From Nitrosomonas sp. (lineage in GTDB: Bacteria > Pseudomonadota > Gammaproteobacteria > Burkholderiales > Nitrosomonadaceae): a stretch of DNA of 64,000 bases. The position numbers were made by a program, and so were the translations under genes. Within the stretch, counting starts at the first letter, position 1, and every line of letters begins with the position of its first letter. The stretch lies in the NCBI GenBank assembly GCA_017984435.1, contig JAGNZK010000007.1, positions 1-64,000 on the forward strand, in the 5' to 3' direction. Of the stretch, positions 54,321 to 64,000 are shown one piece after another. The notes beneath the pieces are model-generated. The model worked only from the letters and a program-made list of their open reading frames with translations, did not search any database and was not told where the DNA came from.

Positions 54321-55703
54321 TCACACATTTCCGCCCAGCGCCAGGTACAGGTTGATGCGGTTGCTGAGCAATTGCCGGGTGACCGATAAGTGGGCGCTTT
54401 GGGCGTTGAGGGTACCGCGGTAGCTGTCCAGTAACGTGAGGATGCCAATCAGGCCGTTGCGGTAAGAATAAACCGCCATTTTCTGGCTGGCTTCCGTTTG
54501 TTCGACCGCTTTCTTGAGCGATATTTCCTGTTGCCGCAGCCATTCTTCCGCCGCCAGTGCTTGTTCAACTTCGCGGAAGGCGTTGAGTGCGGTGTTTTTG
54601 TAAATATTCAATGCTTCCTCTGCAAACGCTTGTGTGCGAAATATCTCGCCGGTGATGCGCCCGCCGGTAAACAGGGGTTGCATGAGTCCGGCAAATACGT
54701 TCCAGGCCGCGGATCTGGGGTCGATCAGGTCGGTCAGATCGGCGCTGCGCGTGCCGCCGGCAGCCGTCAGGGTAATGCGCGGCAGACGCAATTTCTTTGC
54801 GCTGACGGCTCGCAGGTCGTCGGCTTGCAGGCGCCGGAATGTGGCAACCAGATCCGGCCGCCGTTCCAGCAGTTCGGCCGGTAGGCCGGCAGGAATGGCA
54901 GCGGGCAGTTGCGGCAGGGTCGCCGATGCGATTTCCTTGCCTGCCGGATAGTGCCCCAGCAGAATCTCCAGCCGGCGCGCGATGTTCTGGATCAGGTTAC
55001 GTGCTTTCTTGAGTTCCGCTTCGGCATTGGCCAGGTCGTTGAGCGCCAGGCGCAAGTCCAGTCCCCGCACCAGGCCGCGCTGAAAACGCCCGCGTACCAG
55101 GTTGGCGATGACGGTACGGTCTTTAATCGATTGTTCGACCACCGCCACCAGAAGTTTCGCTTCCGTCAGTTCAAAATAGCTTTGCGCCACCCGTGCTGCC
55201 AGGGATAGCCGTGCACCGTAATAATCGGTATTCATCGCGTCCGCTTCCAGCACGGAAGCTTGCTGGAAATCGCGTATCCGTCCCCATACGTCTACTTCCC
55301 AGCTCAAACCAAACAGCGCTTCAAACACACCAAATCTGGATGCACCAAAACCCGCTTCACGAATCTGCACCTGCTGGTGATCGGCGGTGAAGAAAACCTG
55401 CGGCCAGCGGCTAGAGCCGTCAATACGCGCCTGCGCAACCGCTGCACCCACCCGCGCCGCTGCCGCTCTCAGCTCGTAGTTGTTCGCCAGCGCAGTATCG
55501 ACCAGCGCATTCAACTGCACATCGCCAAAGGTCGCCACCCATTGCGTGGGGATCGGTTGATTAAACGCTTCACCTTCTCCCCATTCATCCGGCAATACCG
55601 CCCCTACTTCCTTAACATCCCGCTGCGGCGCCGTCATGCAGCCGCCAGTACCCACTAACACAACAAAAAGTAGCGCCAGAATAGCAGTATTAGTTACTTG
55701 CAT
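54321..55703 (-). CDS. outer-membrane efflux lipoprotein (NodT/OprM-like)
   Basis: 460 residues. Signal with lipobox (LVGTGGC at about residue 22). Two OEP repeats: WVATFGDVQLNALVDTALANNYELRAAAARV and the second around LPAELLERRPDLVATFRRLQADDLRAVSAKKLRLPRITL, the signature of the OprM/NodT group. First gene of the three-gene efflux operon. No regulator gene is adjacent, so control is not visible. Confidence 0.9.
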   Translation of the reverse strand: MQVTNTAILALLFVVLVGTGGCMTAPQRDVKEVGAVLPDEWGEGEAFNQPIPTQWVATFGDVQLNALVDTALANNYELRAAAARVGAAVAQARIDGSSRWPQVFFTADHQQVQIREAGFGASRFGVFEALFGLSWEVDVWGRIRDFQQASVLEADAMNTDYYGARLSLAARVAQSYFELTEAKLLVAVVEQSIKDRTVIANLVRGRFQRGLVRGLDLRLALNDLANAEAELKKARNLIQNIARRLEILLGHYPAGKEIASATLPQLPAAIPAGLPAELLERRPDLVATFRRLQADDLRAVSAKKLRLPRITLTAAGGTRSADLTDLIDPRSAAWNVFAGLMQPLFTGGRITGEIFRTQAFAEEALNIYKNTALNAFREVEQALAAEEWLRQQEISLKKAVEQTEASQKMAVYSYRNGLIGILTLLDSYRGTLNAQSAHLSVTRQLLSNRINLYLALGGNV

Positions 55704-55981
55704 TCATTTTTATCTTATTTAGTAAGAAGAAAAGATATATTTTGAGCCGAAGATAGATTGTCGTTGCGAAAAACGATAGCTATTCTAGGGGCAGTAGCCG
55801 GTAGAAACCATGTGGCATTTTGTCGCAGTCAATGCAGATGTTTGTTTTTTAGTCCTAGCAAATGTCCGGTCAAAACCACATCATGCTCTCGGGTTGCTGG
55901 TTGATTAACGCAATGAATATGCTATTTATTTTTTCAATCATTTGATTGTTCGTGTTATCTATTTCTGAGAACATCGCATCG

Positions 55982-58375
55982 CTAATAGTCGATTCGCAAC
56001 GAGCCCAGAAAGGTACGTGGCGCACCGATTGTAATAAAATTTCCACTATTGGTGCCTACGAAATATTCTTCATTAGAAACATTTAACACATTCAGTTGAG
56101 CGGTCAAGCGCATTTTTTGCATCACTTTAACTTGGTAGCTTGCCATTAAATTACCAATCACAAACGCGGGTAATTGATAGTTATTACCTGGATCACCTTG
56201 ACGTTTTCCAACTCCCTGGATACCTCCACCCAATTTAAGTCCGCGGAGCATTTCATTGCGGAATTCATAAGTACTCCACAAAGTTCCGGTATGCTCTGCA
56301 GCCAGGAATAGTCGCTTACCCTGATTTCCCAGGTTAGTGCCAATCGCATTGCCGTCGGCGTCAAATTCGGTTCCACGATCCTTGGTGATTTTAGCGAACG
56401 GTAAATGACTGTATGTGGCGATTAAGTTCCAGCCCGGTAAAACTTCGCCTGCCACATCAAATTCAAAACCGCGTGTTTCCGCTTCACCGATGGCTCGGGA
56501 GCGCAATGGATTCGTTGGGTCGGGCGCGCCAATGCCTTGTTTCGTCAATTCAAAATAGGAGAAAGTCGTTCTCAGCCGGTTATCGAAGAATTCTGTCTTC
56601 AGACCGGCCTCCCATTGCTGAGCGGTTTGCGGGGGCAATCTTTGGCCATCGATATTGAATAATGTATTCGAGGCTCCGAAGTTTTCGGTATAGCTGCCAT
56701 ACAGCGACAGCCAGGGCGCCGGTTGCCACAGTAAACCGCCACGCGGCGTAAACCGGTCTTCCGCCGAAGTGGTCATGCCCGCTACCTTGTCACGTCCAAC
56801 TGCGTTGTCGTAACGAAATCCTCCAAGCATATGAAAATTGTAGGGTAATTTAATTTGATCTTGGAAATAAGCGCCGTGCCACGACTGCGTAATACCGATA
56901 TTGAAATTGTTGCTGGGATCAAGAACAGGGCGTCCAGCCAAATAGGCCGGACTGAAAATATTGAAGACTGGTGCAGATGCGCAACAATTACCTTTAATTT
57001 TGTCATCCATAAAAATGTAATCGTAACCAAACAAGAGCGTATGTTTAAGTATGCCGGTGGTCACATTGCCCGTTAAATTGACTGAAGTCTGATAACGATT
57101 TGAATGGTTGGAAGGTGCATTGTTAAAAAATCGCTCTAATGTCCCATTTGCAGCTGCTGGTGTGAACCAAAATAAAGAATCGGCACGATAATCAAGCAAT
57201 TCCGCCGATAAACGGTGAGTAATCGTCCAATCATTATTAAACATATGCGACCAATTGACACCGACGAAATACCGATCCCCAGGATTTCGATTGTTGATAG
57301 GCTCTCCCGAGAAAAGACTGCGCGGCACATCGGCAGGACGATTTCCCATATTGGGAATTCCCGGATCCGCTACGTTTCTGAAACTTTGATACTCAAGTTC
57401 TGCGGTAATCTGGGTTTGCGGACTGATATTGAATCTCACGACGGGTGCAATAAACACCGATCTATTATTGACAAAGTCGCGGAATGATCCCGAATTTTCG
57501 TAAGACAAATTCAAGCGATAAAGCAATCGGTCATCCTTGGTCAGTGGCCCGGTTGCATCCACAGTCGTGCGATAGAAATCAAACGACCCCGCCTGTTGCT
57601 GCAGTGAATAATAGGGGGTTGCCAGCGGTTGTTTGGTGACCGTATTGATAATCCCTCCCGGATCCGCGCGTCCGAACAAAATAGAACCGGGTCCTTTGAG
57701 CACCTGGATTTCCTCAATATTAGCCATTTCTCGCTTGACTGTGCCTCCGCCGAGAGAATTCGGCATGAAAACACCATTGCGATACGTAGTATCGCTACTG
57801 AATCCACGAATTAGAAATCCATCGGAACCTCCTTGATTAGTCGGCATTTGGGTCACACCACTAACATTCTGCAAAACCGAGTCGAGCCTGATTGCCTGCT
57901 GGTCTTGCAAGATCTGCCGTGGTAGCGACTGTACCGAAAAAGGTGTTTCCATAACCGGGGTATTCGTTTTAGTAGCGGTCGAGGTATTGGAACGAATATA
58001 GCGCGTGTTGTAAGGGGAATGTTGGTCCATCATTCCCGGAACAGTAATTTCCGGCATACTCAGCGGACTGGCTGTTTTCTGCTTGATAACGATCATGCTG
58101 TTATCGACCAGTTCGTAACTTAAGCTGTTTTTATTCAGCACCCGATCAAGCGCTTGTGCCAGGGTAAAGCGGCCCTTAAGTGGTGCTGCCTGCAGATCGC
58201 GCACCACTTCATCCGCGTAAATCAGCTTAGTGCCGGAAGTGCTTGCCAAGCTGTTCAAAGTAGTAGCAAGCGGTTGAGCGGGAAGATCAAAGGAATAGGT
58301 ATCATCAGCGCTGGCAGTATTTGCCAGTAATAAAAAAAGTAACAGCAATACGAGTGACCGGGCCAGAAGCGTCAT
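55982..58375 (-). CDS. TonB-dependent siderophore receptor with STN signalling domain
   Basis: 797 residues from the ATG at 58375, which has TGGAG at good spacing; the longer frame begins at 58396. Signal peptide to about residue 25, STN domain (about 30-105; FDLPAQPLATTLNSLASTSGTKLIYADEVV), then the plug (TPFSVQSLPRQILQDQQA, FLIRGFSS, LKGPGSILFGRADPGGIINTVTK). A 22-strand barrel ends GSLRIDY. The FpvA/FoxA-like layout predicts ferri-siderophore import and signalling through FecR to FecI, whose genes lie just upstream on the same strand. Confidence 0.92.
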   Translation of the reverse strand: MTLLARSLVLLLLFLLLANTASADDTYSFDLPAQPLATTLNSLASTSGTKLIYADEVVRDLQAAPLKGRFTLAQALDRVLNKNSLSYELVDNSMIVIKQKTASPLSMPEITVPGMMDQHSPYNTRYIRSNTSTATKTNTPVMETPFSVQSLPRQILQDQQAIRLDSVLQNVSGVTQMPTNQGGSDGFLIRGFSSDTTYRNGVFMPNSLGGGTVKREMANIEEIQVLKGPGSILFGRADPGGIINTVTKQPLATPYYSLQQQAGSFDFYRTTVDATGPLTKDDRLLYRLNLSYENSGSFRDFVNNRSVFIAPVVRFNISPQTQITAELEYQSFRNVADPGIPNMGNRPADVPRSLFSGEPINNRNPGDRYFVGVNWSHMFNNDWTITHRLSAELLDYRADSLFWFTPAAANGTLERFFNNAPSNHSNRYQTSVNLTGNVTTGILKHTLLFGYDYIFMDDKIKGNCCASAPVFNIFSPAYLAGRPVLDPSNNFNIGITQSWHGAYFQDQIKLPYNFHMLGGFRYDNAVGRDKVAGMTTSAEDRFTPRGGLLWQPAPWLSLYGSYTENFGASNTLFNIDGQRLPPQTAQQWEAGLKTEFFDNRLRTTFSYFELTKQGIGAPDPTNPLRSRAIGEAETRGFEFDVAGEVLPGWNLIATYSHLPFAKITKDRGTEFDADGNAIGTNLGNQGKRLFLAAEHTGTLWSTYEFRNEMLRGLKLGGGIQGVGKRQGDPGNNYQLPAFVIGNLMASYQVKVMQKMRLTAQLNVLNVSNEEYFVGTNSGNFITIGAPRTFLGSLRIDY

Positions 58376-58526
58376 AGAGTAATCTCCAGTTAACAATGAA
58401 TTGAGGGCTTTAATTTTTTTGTTTGCCCTTAATTCTGTAAGACGAGATTGAAGTGATTAACTGGTCATTTTTTTGAAGTTTTTCTATGGCGATGCAGCAG
58501 CGCGGCTAATCGCGCCGGTTTGATGA

Positions 58527-59480
58527 TCACTTTCTTGCCCAGTCAAGCAAAAACATTTGCTCCTCGGGTAAATGCTGAACTTTAACCGGCAGGATTTTTT
58601 CAACACTGGCCAGGAAAAGATCCAGGTCATCCGTGTCAAACATTCCGCTCAGCGTTTCATTGGCAATGGAAGGATCCGCAAAGAAGAAACGGACTGAATG
58701 ATAGCGCTCGAGTTCAGTGACGACTTCTCTCAGGGGAGACTGCCGGAATATCAACCGGCCATGTTTCCAGGATTCTATTTTCTCAATATCAATTGGCTGC
58801 ATATGAGAAAGACCGGCGCCCGGTTGATAATTCCGCTGATAGCCTTCATTCATGCGCTCGCCATTAATCTCGACAGCGCCCTGCAACACCGCTACTGAAA
58901 CGGCATCGTTATGCAATCGCACATTGAAGCGTGTGCCGATATCATGAACCATCAGGTCACCGGCTTGCACGCTGAAAGAACGCAGCCATTCATGATAAAC
59001 GTCGAAAATCGCTTCCCCGGCTTGCAGCATGATTTTGCGTTGCAGCGGAGAAATTCTGACTTGGAGGCGCGTCGCGGTATTCAGATCGATGGAACTTCCA
59101 TCACTCAGAGCAACCGTCCGCCGCTCTCCCGTCTGGGTCATGTAAGTTACTGTTTCGGCGTTATACTCCATCCATCCAATACTAACCAGAACCGACGCAA
59201 CCAGAATAAAAGCGGACAGACCCAGTGCACGTGCCGCGCTGCGTTTAGGGCGAGTCCGGCGCGCCTCTCTCAGGCCTGGAATATCCGGTTTTTCTTTCAG
59301 TTGATTCAGGTCAGACCACAAGCGCTGAGCGTGCGCATAAGCCGCCTGATTGGCTTCGTTTTTATGAAGCCAGCGATTGAATTGCCGCCGGTTTTCATCG
59401 GTACAGCTTTCTGACTGAAGCAAGAAAAACCATTCCAGCGCTTGCTTGAGTAAATGTTCATTTTGAGGATCAAAAGACAT
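58527..59480 (-). CDS. fecR: FecR-type anti-sigma/signal transducer
   Basis: 317 residues. N-terminal cytoplasmic DUF4880 region (EWFFLLQSESCTDENRRQFNRWLHKNEANQAAYAHAQRLW), one membrane helix at about 90-108 (ALGLSAFILVASVLVSIGW), periplasmic FecR domain (TGERRTVALSDGSSIDLNTAT, HDIGTRFNVR) and a C-terminal STN-like DUF4974 part (SPLREVVTELERYHSVRFFF). Relays receptor occupancy to FecI. Follows fecI by 33 bases; the receptor gene begins 151 bases downstream. Confidence 0.92.
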   Translation of the reverse strand: MSFDPQNEHLLKQALEWFFLLQSESCTDENRRQFNRWLHKNEANQAAYAHAQRLWSDLNQLKEKPDIPGLREARRTRPKRSAARALGLSAFILVASVLVSIGWMEYNAETVTYMTQTGERRTVALSDGSSIDLNTATRLQVRISPLQRKIMLQAGEAIFDVYHEWLRSFSVQAGDLMVHDIGTRFNVRLHNDAVSVAVLQGAVEINGERMNEGYQRNYQPGAGLSHMQPIDIEKIESWKHGRLIFRQSPLREVVTELERYHSVRFFFADPSIANETLSGMFDTDDLDLFLASVEKILPVKVQHLPEEQMFLLDWARK

Positions 59481-59513
59481 CGAAAGGTTAGGGAATGGAA
59501 AAACAGAAAGAAA

Positions 59514-60020
59514 TTACGGAAACGGAACGCTAAGATAACGATTCATGTGCAGCATCGACTGCACCAAACGCCGTTGCACGGTTTTCTCGGAGATTGCCAG
59601 ATGTGCGGCAATCTGGGTATAGCTGAGTTCATCGAGCTTGCGCAGCAGAAAAACATCGCGACAAGGCGCCGGCATAGAGAAAATGGCGTCGAGCAGAATT
59701 TCGCACTGTTGGCGAAGACAAGCTAATTCATCCGGCTGGTGCAAGGGACAAAGCAGTTCTTCGTCGAGCGGCAAAAATGCGGTTTTGCTGAACGGATTAC
59801 GCTGGTAATCAATCGCCAGATTACGTCCGATCCGGAACAGATAGGCTTCGGGATGAGAAATGCCTGCTTCATTACCGCGAAGCAGTAATCGTATATACGC
59901 TTCCTGCGCCAGATCAGCCGCCGTTTCACGGCAGCCCGTCAAGCGCGCGATACTGCCGACAAGATTTGACCGGTGTTTTTCATACAGCTCGATCAGAAAG
60001 GAAGAATCAAATAAATACAC
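59514..60020 (-). CDS. fecI: FecI-type ECF sigma factor
   Basis: 168 residues. Sigma-2 region with GCRETAADLAQEAYIRLL and HPEAYLFRIGRNLAIDYQR; sigma-4 with LRKLDELSYTQIAAHLAISEKTVQRRL. This is the iron-starvation ECF group controlled by FecR. Expected to transcribe the STN-receptor genes. No Fur box was recognised in the 232 bases upstream (60021-60253), where only a GGCAAATTGCC-like palindrome near 60100 stands out. Confidence 0.93.
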   Translation of the reverse strand: MYLFDSSFLIELYEKHRSNLVGSIARLTGCRETAADLAQEAYIRLLLRGNEAGISHPEAYLFRIGRNLAIDYQRNPFSKTAFLPLDEELLCPLHQPDELACLRQQCEILLDAIFSMPAPCRDVFLLRKLDELSYTQIAAHLAISEKTVQRRLVQSMLHMNRYLSVPFP

Positions 60021-60253
60021 AGAGAGAAGGTGAAACCGGAAAACAACGGTTATTCAACAGAACGCCGAATTATCCAGACAAAAAACCAGGATGGGAATGT
60101 GGCAAATTGCCGCAGCATGATGAATAAAAGATAGCCTGCTTTAGTCAATCGGTGAAGGATGGCATATGATTTTCGGCATTTCAGAATAAAAATCGCAGAG
60201 ATATTCTCCGTACACTCACGGAATATCAGAATCAGTAAACATTTTTTGACAGA

Positions 60254-61519
60254 TCAGAACTTTCTGGCCAATCGAAGTTGTTGTGCTTTTCGTTTTCTTA
60301 ACCAGATCGTCATGCCTGTAATCGAAAGGATCACGACAATCAATCCCGTAATACAGATAGCGATTTGCATTGGCAAGCCGAAAACACGAGCGGTATGCAA
60401 CCAGGTAATCCAACGGTGAACGACATCGCCAATTGAATCGGTATCAGGTAAAGTAAGCAATATGAGTGCACCGGTATTGGCATCCAACACTACAACGGTT
60501 GCACCGTCCTTTCCGAGATCCCGGTCAGTTTTTACGCGGTAGTGGTAAGCACCGTGTTGCCGATCCAGAAAAAGCGATTGTTCGCGCTCTACTTCGAAAC
60601 CGTACCTTGCCGCAGCTTGATGAATATAGTGCTGTCCGTATCGATGTGCGGCACGCCAATCCAGTTCGGGCTTTTCAATAGGTTGGTTCAATTTAGGCAA
60701 TGCATCAAGATCACGCATATTCAATACTGTACTCATTATCGGCTGATAGACATCTTTCAGATTGAAGGCTGTGGCTGACCAGGCCAATACCAGCAGTATT
60801 GGCCATATCCACAAACCATTGGCACGATGCAGGTCATAGTTAAAGCGACTGGGTTTAATTTTCCAGGCAGGTTTCCAACGTTGCCACAAATAATAGAACT
60901 GTAACGACTGACTTTTTGTCGGTGGAACGGTCAGATAAAATCCGACAAAACTATCGATAAACCACAGTAAAGCTACTACGCCTAGTATAAGAGTTCCATA
61001 CATAACCATATGTTTAGGAAATGCCAAGGTGTAATGCAGTCGATACAGAAACGACATAATGTTTTCTTTGGCAAGCGATACTTCTCCCCAGGTGCGTGCC
61101 CCCATCTGCTCATTGTTATAAGGATTAAAATAAATCTCGTTATATGGAATTTCGAAATTTTTCCCTGTTGTCGGATTGATTCGTGGCAGGAGAAACAGTC
61201 GGTAGGATTGGCCTGGTTCAAAATGCAGATCAAACCAGTCGATCTGAGCACGCGGTTCTTGACGCTCGATATTTTCGCGCAGTGCGAATGGATCGAACAA
61301 TGCTACTCGTTGCTCGTATGTTTCCGGAATCGGCACTGTCAATAGTGACGGATTAAACCAGCGATCCAACTCATGGTAAAACGCTAATGCACTGCCCGTT
61401 AATCCGACAATCACCAAAAACGGCACTAGCAATAAGCCGACATAGCGATGTATATAAATTAGAAATGGACGCACGATGTTACGATTCCGGAAATAAGAAG
61501 TTCTCGGAACAGAAAACAC
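60254..61519 (-). CDS. PepSY-domain membrane protein, iron-uptake associated
   Basis: 421 residues with four predicted helices: about 22-45 (IHRYVGLLLVPFLVIVGLTGSALAF), 165-190, 225-245 and 365-390. The conserved His of PepSY-TM proteins is in IHRYVG and RLHYTLAF. A long periplasmic part lies between helices 1 and 2, and the C-terminus is basic (LRKRKAQQLRLARKF). Proteins of this family sit beside TonB siderophore receptors and are thought to reduce ferri-siderophores. Start taken at a GTG (61519). It lies 56 bases after the upstream receptor gene and is co-transcribed with it. Confidence 0.85.
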   Translation of the reverse strand: MFSVPRTSYFRNRNIVRPFLIYIHRYVGLLLVPFLVIVGLTGSALAFYHELDRWFNPSLLTVPIPETYEQRVALFDPFALRENIERQEPRAQIDWFDLHFEPGQSYRLFLLPRINPTTGKNFEIPYNEIYFNPYNNEQMGARTWGEVSLAKENIMSFLYRLHYTLAFPKHMVMYGTLILGVVALLWFIDSFVGFYLTVPPTKSQSLQFYYLWQRWKPAWKIKPSRFNYDLHRANGLWIWPILLVLAWSATAFNLKDVYQPIMSTVLNMRDLDALPKLNQPIEKPELDWRAAHRYGQHYIHQAAARYGFEVEREQSLFLDRQHGAYHYRVKTDRDLGKDGATVVVLDANTGALILLTLPDTDSIGDVVHRWITWLHTARVFGLPMQIAICITGLIVVILSITGMTIWLRKRKAQQLRLARKF

Positions 61520-61575
61520 CGAATCGATTATCCTGAGCCGTATAACACAGATTGCCTGATCGATGTTTCATGTCA

Positions 61576-63912
61576 CTACATCGCATAATGGATCGAACCA
61601 ATGAAAGTGCGAGGCATGCCGACATTAACTGAGAAGCGATCGCCCAGCGTTCCGCCATACAGTGTTTCATCCGCCAAATTGTAAGCATTGAGCTGCACGC
61701 TGAAACGGGATCTTGCAACCGGCAATTGATAACGCACCATTGCATCGACTCGTGCCTGAGACGGCAGGAAATAAGTATTCGCCGTATCACCGGGACGTTT
61801 ACCTTGTGCAAAAATCCCGGCACCAAAACTAAGACCGCGTAAGGACTCGTAAGGAACATCATAGCGCGCCCAAATACTGCCAGCATGCTTTGGTACGTTA
61901 AATAACGCATTTCCTTTATCGTCACCTTTTAATATCTCTGCGTCGGTATAAGCATAAGTCAAAATAAGACTCAACCCTTTAGCAATTTCTCCTGCAATAT
62001 CGACTTCAACCCCTTGGCTTCGCGCTTCACCGATAGGTACAGAAAATGGTTGCCCGGGTACTCGGATTGCCAGGTTTTGTTTTGTTAGGTGATAGTAAGC
62101 CACGTTCGAATTCAGCTTTCCATCAAAGAAGGAAGTTTTAAAGCCACCCTCAAACTGTTCACCGGTTTGGGGACTCAATACACTGCCTGAAGCATCAAAG
62201 GCAGTATTTGCGCTACCTAACGATTGTACATAATTGCCAAAGAAAGACAGCCACTCGAATGGTTGATAAACAATACCTGCACGGGGATTAAAGCGGGCAT
62301 TATTCACTTTAGTGCTTGCAGCTCTTGCGTCCGCAAGTGACTGATCTGCGCCAAAAGCCGTTCCAAGTTCATTCGACGCCCAATCGTACCGCCCCCCACC
62401 CATAATATACAACTTATCAAACAGCTTGATCTGATCCTGAAAATAAACGCCATTCCATTGAGTGGTCTGATCTATGAAAAAATTGTTAGGCGACGACCCT
62501 AAATTAATGTTGCTATATTGTGGCCGGAAAATATTAATTGGACTCGCATCCAAACTGACTGATTTGACACTGGAAGAACTATTGTAGTAATCCCATCCAG
62601 CCAGGACATTGTGTTCAACGCCGATTGTATGAAAACGCCCCGTGACGTCTACTGTACCTAGAAAAGTATCACCAGTTGCAGCTCCTTTGTAATATCCTCG
62701 CTGCATTTCACCGGTTATTTCATTTAAACCAAACCCACTAGTTTGTGGATCAACGGTATCCCGTCGCAGATGATTAAATCGGGCGCGTACCTGCCAGTTG
62801 TCATTTAATGCATGCGTTAATGTCGCGACGCTGTTATAGAGCTTAAGATTGGATCGATCCGTCGGTTCTCCCAAGAAACGAGATCTTGGGACATCAGCGG
62901 GACGATTTCCTACTGCTACATGACCATAATCCTCCATGAATTTTTCATTGGAATACATGAAATCCAAATCAAATTGTGTTCTCGGCGCAATTTTCCATGT
63001 GAGCGAGGGTGCTACAAATGCGCGCTCATGAAAGCCAAAATCACGAAACGAATCTCTATTCAGATATTCAAAATTGATGCGGTAGAGCAACGTGCCGTCT
63101 TTATTTAATGATCCTGTTGCATCAGCCAGAGTCTGATACTGCCCATATGATCCAAATTGCTGGTTTAATGAATAGTACGATTGCGCCTGCGGTCTTTTGG
63201 TGATCAGGTTGATCATGCCGCCTGGTTCAATGCGGCCGTATAAATTTGCAGCCGCGCCTTTGACTACTTCGACCCGCTCGATATTCGCTAAAGAAAGCCG
63301 AGCAGCCGGGAATAGAAATCCATCCCGATAACTTACAAAACCTGTATTAAAACCCCGAAGCATGAATTCTTCAGCAAGCCCCCCAAAAGTAAAACCGGGA
63401 AATACGCCGCTAACATTCTTGATCACATCTTCAATTTGAACCGCTTGCTGATCCTTAATGACCGCTCGCGGTATGACTTGAGTCGAAATCGGCGTTTGCA
63501 TAATCGGCATACTGGATTTTGTCGCGGTAGAAGCATTGGAGCGGGTATAGCTCGGATTACCCGGTGCATCCGAGTCCATCAAACCAGTGATCTTCACCTC
63601 CGGCAGGACAAGTTTATCGATCGTATCCGTTTTGATGACATAAGTGTTCGCACCGCTTATTTCGTAGCTATAGGGTGTACCTTCCAATAAGCGGCTTAAC
63701 GCTGCTTCCGGTTTCATTGAGCCAGCAACGGCTTGACTACGGATATCATGCATCTGCGCTGCGTTAAACAATACTTGTATCCCTGTCTGACTGGATAAAC
63801 TGTGCAGCGCATCGGGCAAATTTTGCACCGGAATATTAAGCTCTTTGAGTTGCGCTTGGACTAATCCAGCGAGCATAAAATATAACGCAAGTGCCCTTAA
63901 TAAAGTGTTCAT
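61576..63912 (-). CDS. second TonB-dependent siderophore receptor with STN domain
   Basis: 778 residues. Signal peptide to about residue 21, STN domain (about 25-100; LNIPVQNLPDALHSLSSQTGIQVLFNAAQ), then a plug whose first part closely parallels the other receptor (RSNASTATKSSMPIMQTPIS, RAVIKDQQAVQIEDV). It carries FMLRGFNTG and VVKGAAANLYGRIEPGGMINLITK, and a barrel ending GSIHYAM. It heads the receptor-PepSY transcript. The 88 bases upstream to the window edge include a direct repeat GCCGGTTTT but no assignable promoter. Confidence 0.92.
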   Translation of the reverse strand: MNTLLRALALYFMLAGLVQAQLKELNIPVQNLPDALHSLSSQTGIQVLFNAAQMHDIRSQAVAGSMKPEAALSRLLEGTPYSYEISGANTYVIKTDTIDKLVLPEVKITGLMDSDAPGNPSYTRSNASTATKSSMPIMQTPISTQVIPRAVIKDQQAVQIEDVIKNVSGVFPGFTFGGLAEEFMLRGFNTGFVSYRDGFLFPAARLSLANIERVEVVKGAAANLYGRIEPGGMINLITKRPQAQSYYSLNQQFGSYGQYQTLADATGSLNKDGTLLYRINFEYLNRDSFRDFGFHERAFVAPSLTWKIAPRTQFDLDFMYSNEKFMEDYGHVAVGNRPADVPRSRFLGEPTDRSNLKLYNSVATLTHALNDNWQVRARFNHLRRDTVDPQTSGFGLNEITGEMQRGYYKGAATGDTFLGTVDVTGRFHTIGVEHNVLAGWDYYNSSSSVKSVSLDASPINIFRPQYSNINLGSSPNNFFIDQTTQWNGVYFQDQIKLFDKLYIMGGGRYDWASNELGTAFGADQSLADARAASTKVNNARFNPRAGIVYQPFEWLSFFGNYVQSLGSANTAFDASGSVLSPQTGEQFEGGFKTSFFDGKLNSNVAYYHLTKQNLAIRVPGQPFSVPIGEARSQGVEVDIAGEIAKGLSLILTYAYTDAEILKGDDKGNALFNVPKHAGSIWARYDVPYESLRGLSFGAGIFAQGKRPGDTANTYFLPSQARVDAMVRYQLPVARSRFSVQLNAYNLADETLYGGTLGDRFSVNVGMPRTFIGSIHYAM

Positions 63913-64000
63913 TATTTTTCACCAATTTTTAATTTATATACAAACCGGCAAAACCGGCATATACATTAAGACGAAAAACAAGTGAAACACCTGACATGCA

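Overview
The window reads as chromosome of a Gram-negative bacterium. The most likely source is a betaproteobacterium related to Nitrosomonas. This is an inference from the combination of genes: PEP-CTERM proteins with a c-di-GMP-I riboswitch, DUF4124 genes beside glnA, a FadN/FadA pair, FecI/FecR/STN-receptor iron genes, RND efflux and many outer-membrane proteins. No rRNA, tRNA or CRISPR array was recognised. GC content looks moderate, with AT-richer stretches at about 14.5-17 kb, 25.8-26.5 kb and 41-42 kb.

Layout. 0-7 kb: IS3-family remnant, small membrane protein, thioesterase, decayed isochorismatase-family gene, YtcJ-type amidohydrolase with an outer-membrane porin, and a DUF389 membrane protein. 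7-12.7 kb: second IS3 remnant, a beta-oxidation pair (thiolase and FadN-type enzyme), two short MITE-like repeats, an ArsC/YffB-like reductase and a cupin. 12.8-20.2 kb: an AAA/DUF4143 ATPase; a compact minus-strand operon of M15 endopeptidase, holin-like protein, 66-aa protein and three lipoproteins behind a LuxR-type regulator; a lipoprotein lipase-like hydrolase; and a TumE/TumA-type toxin-antitoxin pair. 20.3-27.2 kb: riboswitch-controlled PEP-CTERM protein, large di-haem peroxidase-like protein, tandem-repeat lipoprotein, SGNH-like protein, and a ParD-like antitoxin next to a broken zeta-toxin gene. 27.4-35.2 kb: TonB receptor and a three-gene signalling operon (hybrid-less sensor kinase, single-domain receiver, REC-PAS-GGDEF-EAL protein).

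35.8-41 kb: on the minus strand, a decayed operon resembling arsenosugar-type clusters (glycosyltransferase fragment, an ArsM-like protein reduced to 99 residues by two in-frame deletions, a radical SAM enzyme that looks intact, and a TVP38-like stub). On the plus strand, the ovothiol genes ovoA and ovoB. 41-50 kb: second PEP-CTERM protein, sulfotransferase, small lipoprotein, RecQ, glutamine synthetase followed by two DUF4124 proteins, exonuclease III, carboxylesterase. 50-64 kb: tripartite RND efflux operon, then an iron-uptake block of two STN-type TonB receptors, FecI, FecR and a PepSY membrane protein.

The most interesting items are the lysis-like lipoprotein cassette at 14-18 kb, the miniaturised ArsM-like protein with its radical SAM partner beside ovoAB, the c-di-GMP riboswitch on a PEP-CTERM gene, the apparently leaderless autoregulated toxin-antitoxin promoter, and a recurring pattern of genes shortened by internal deletions.
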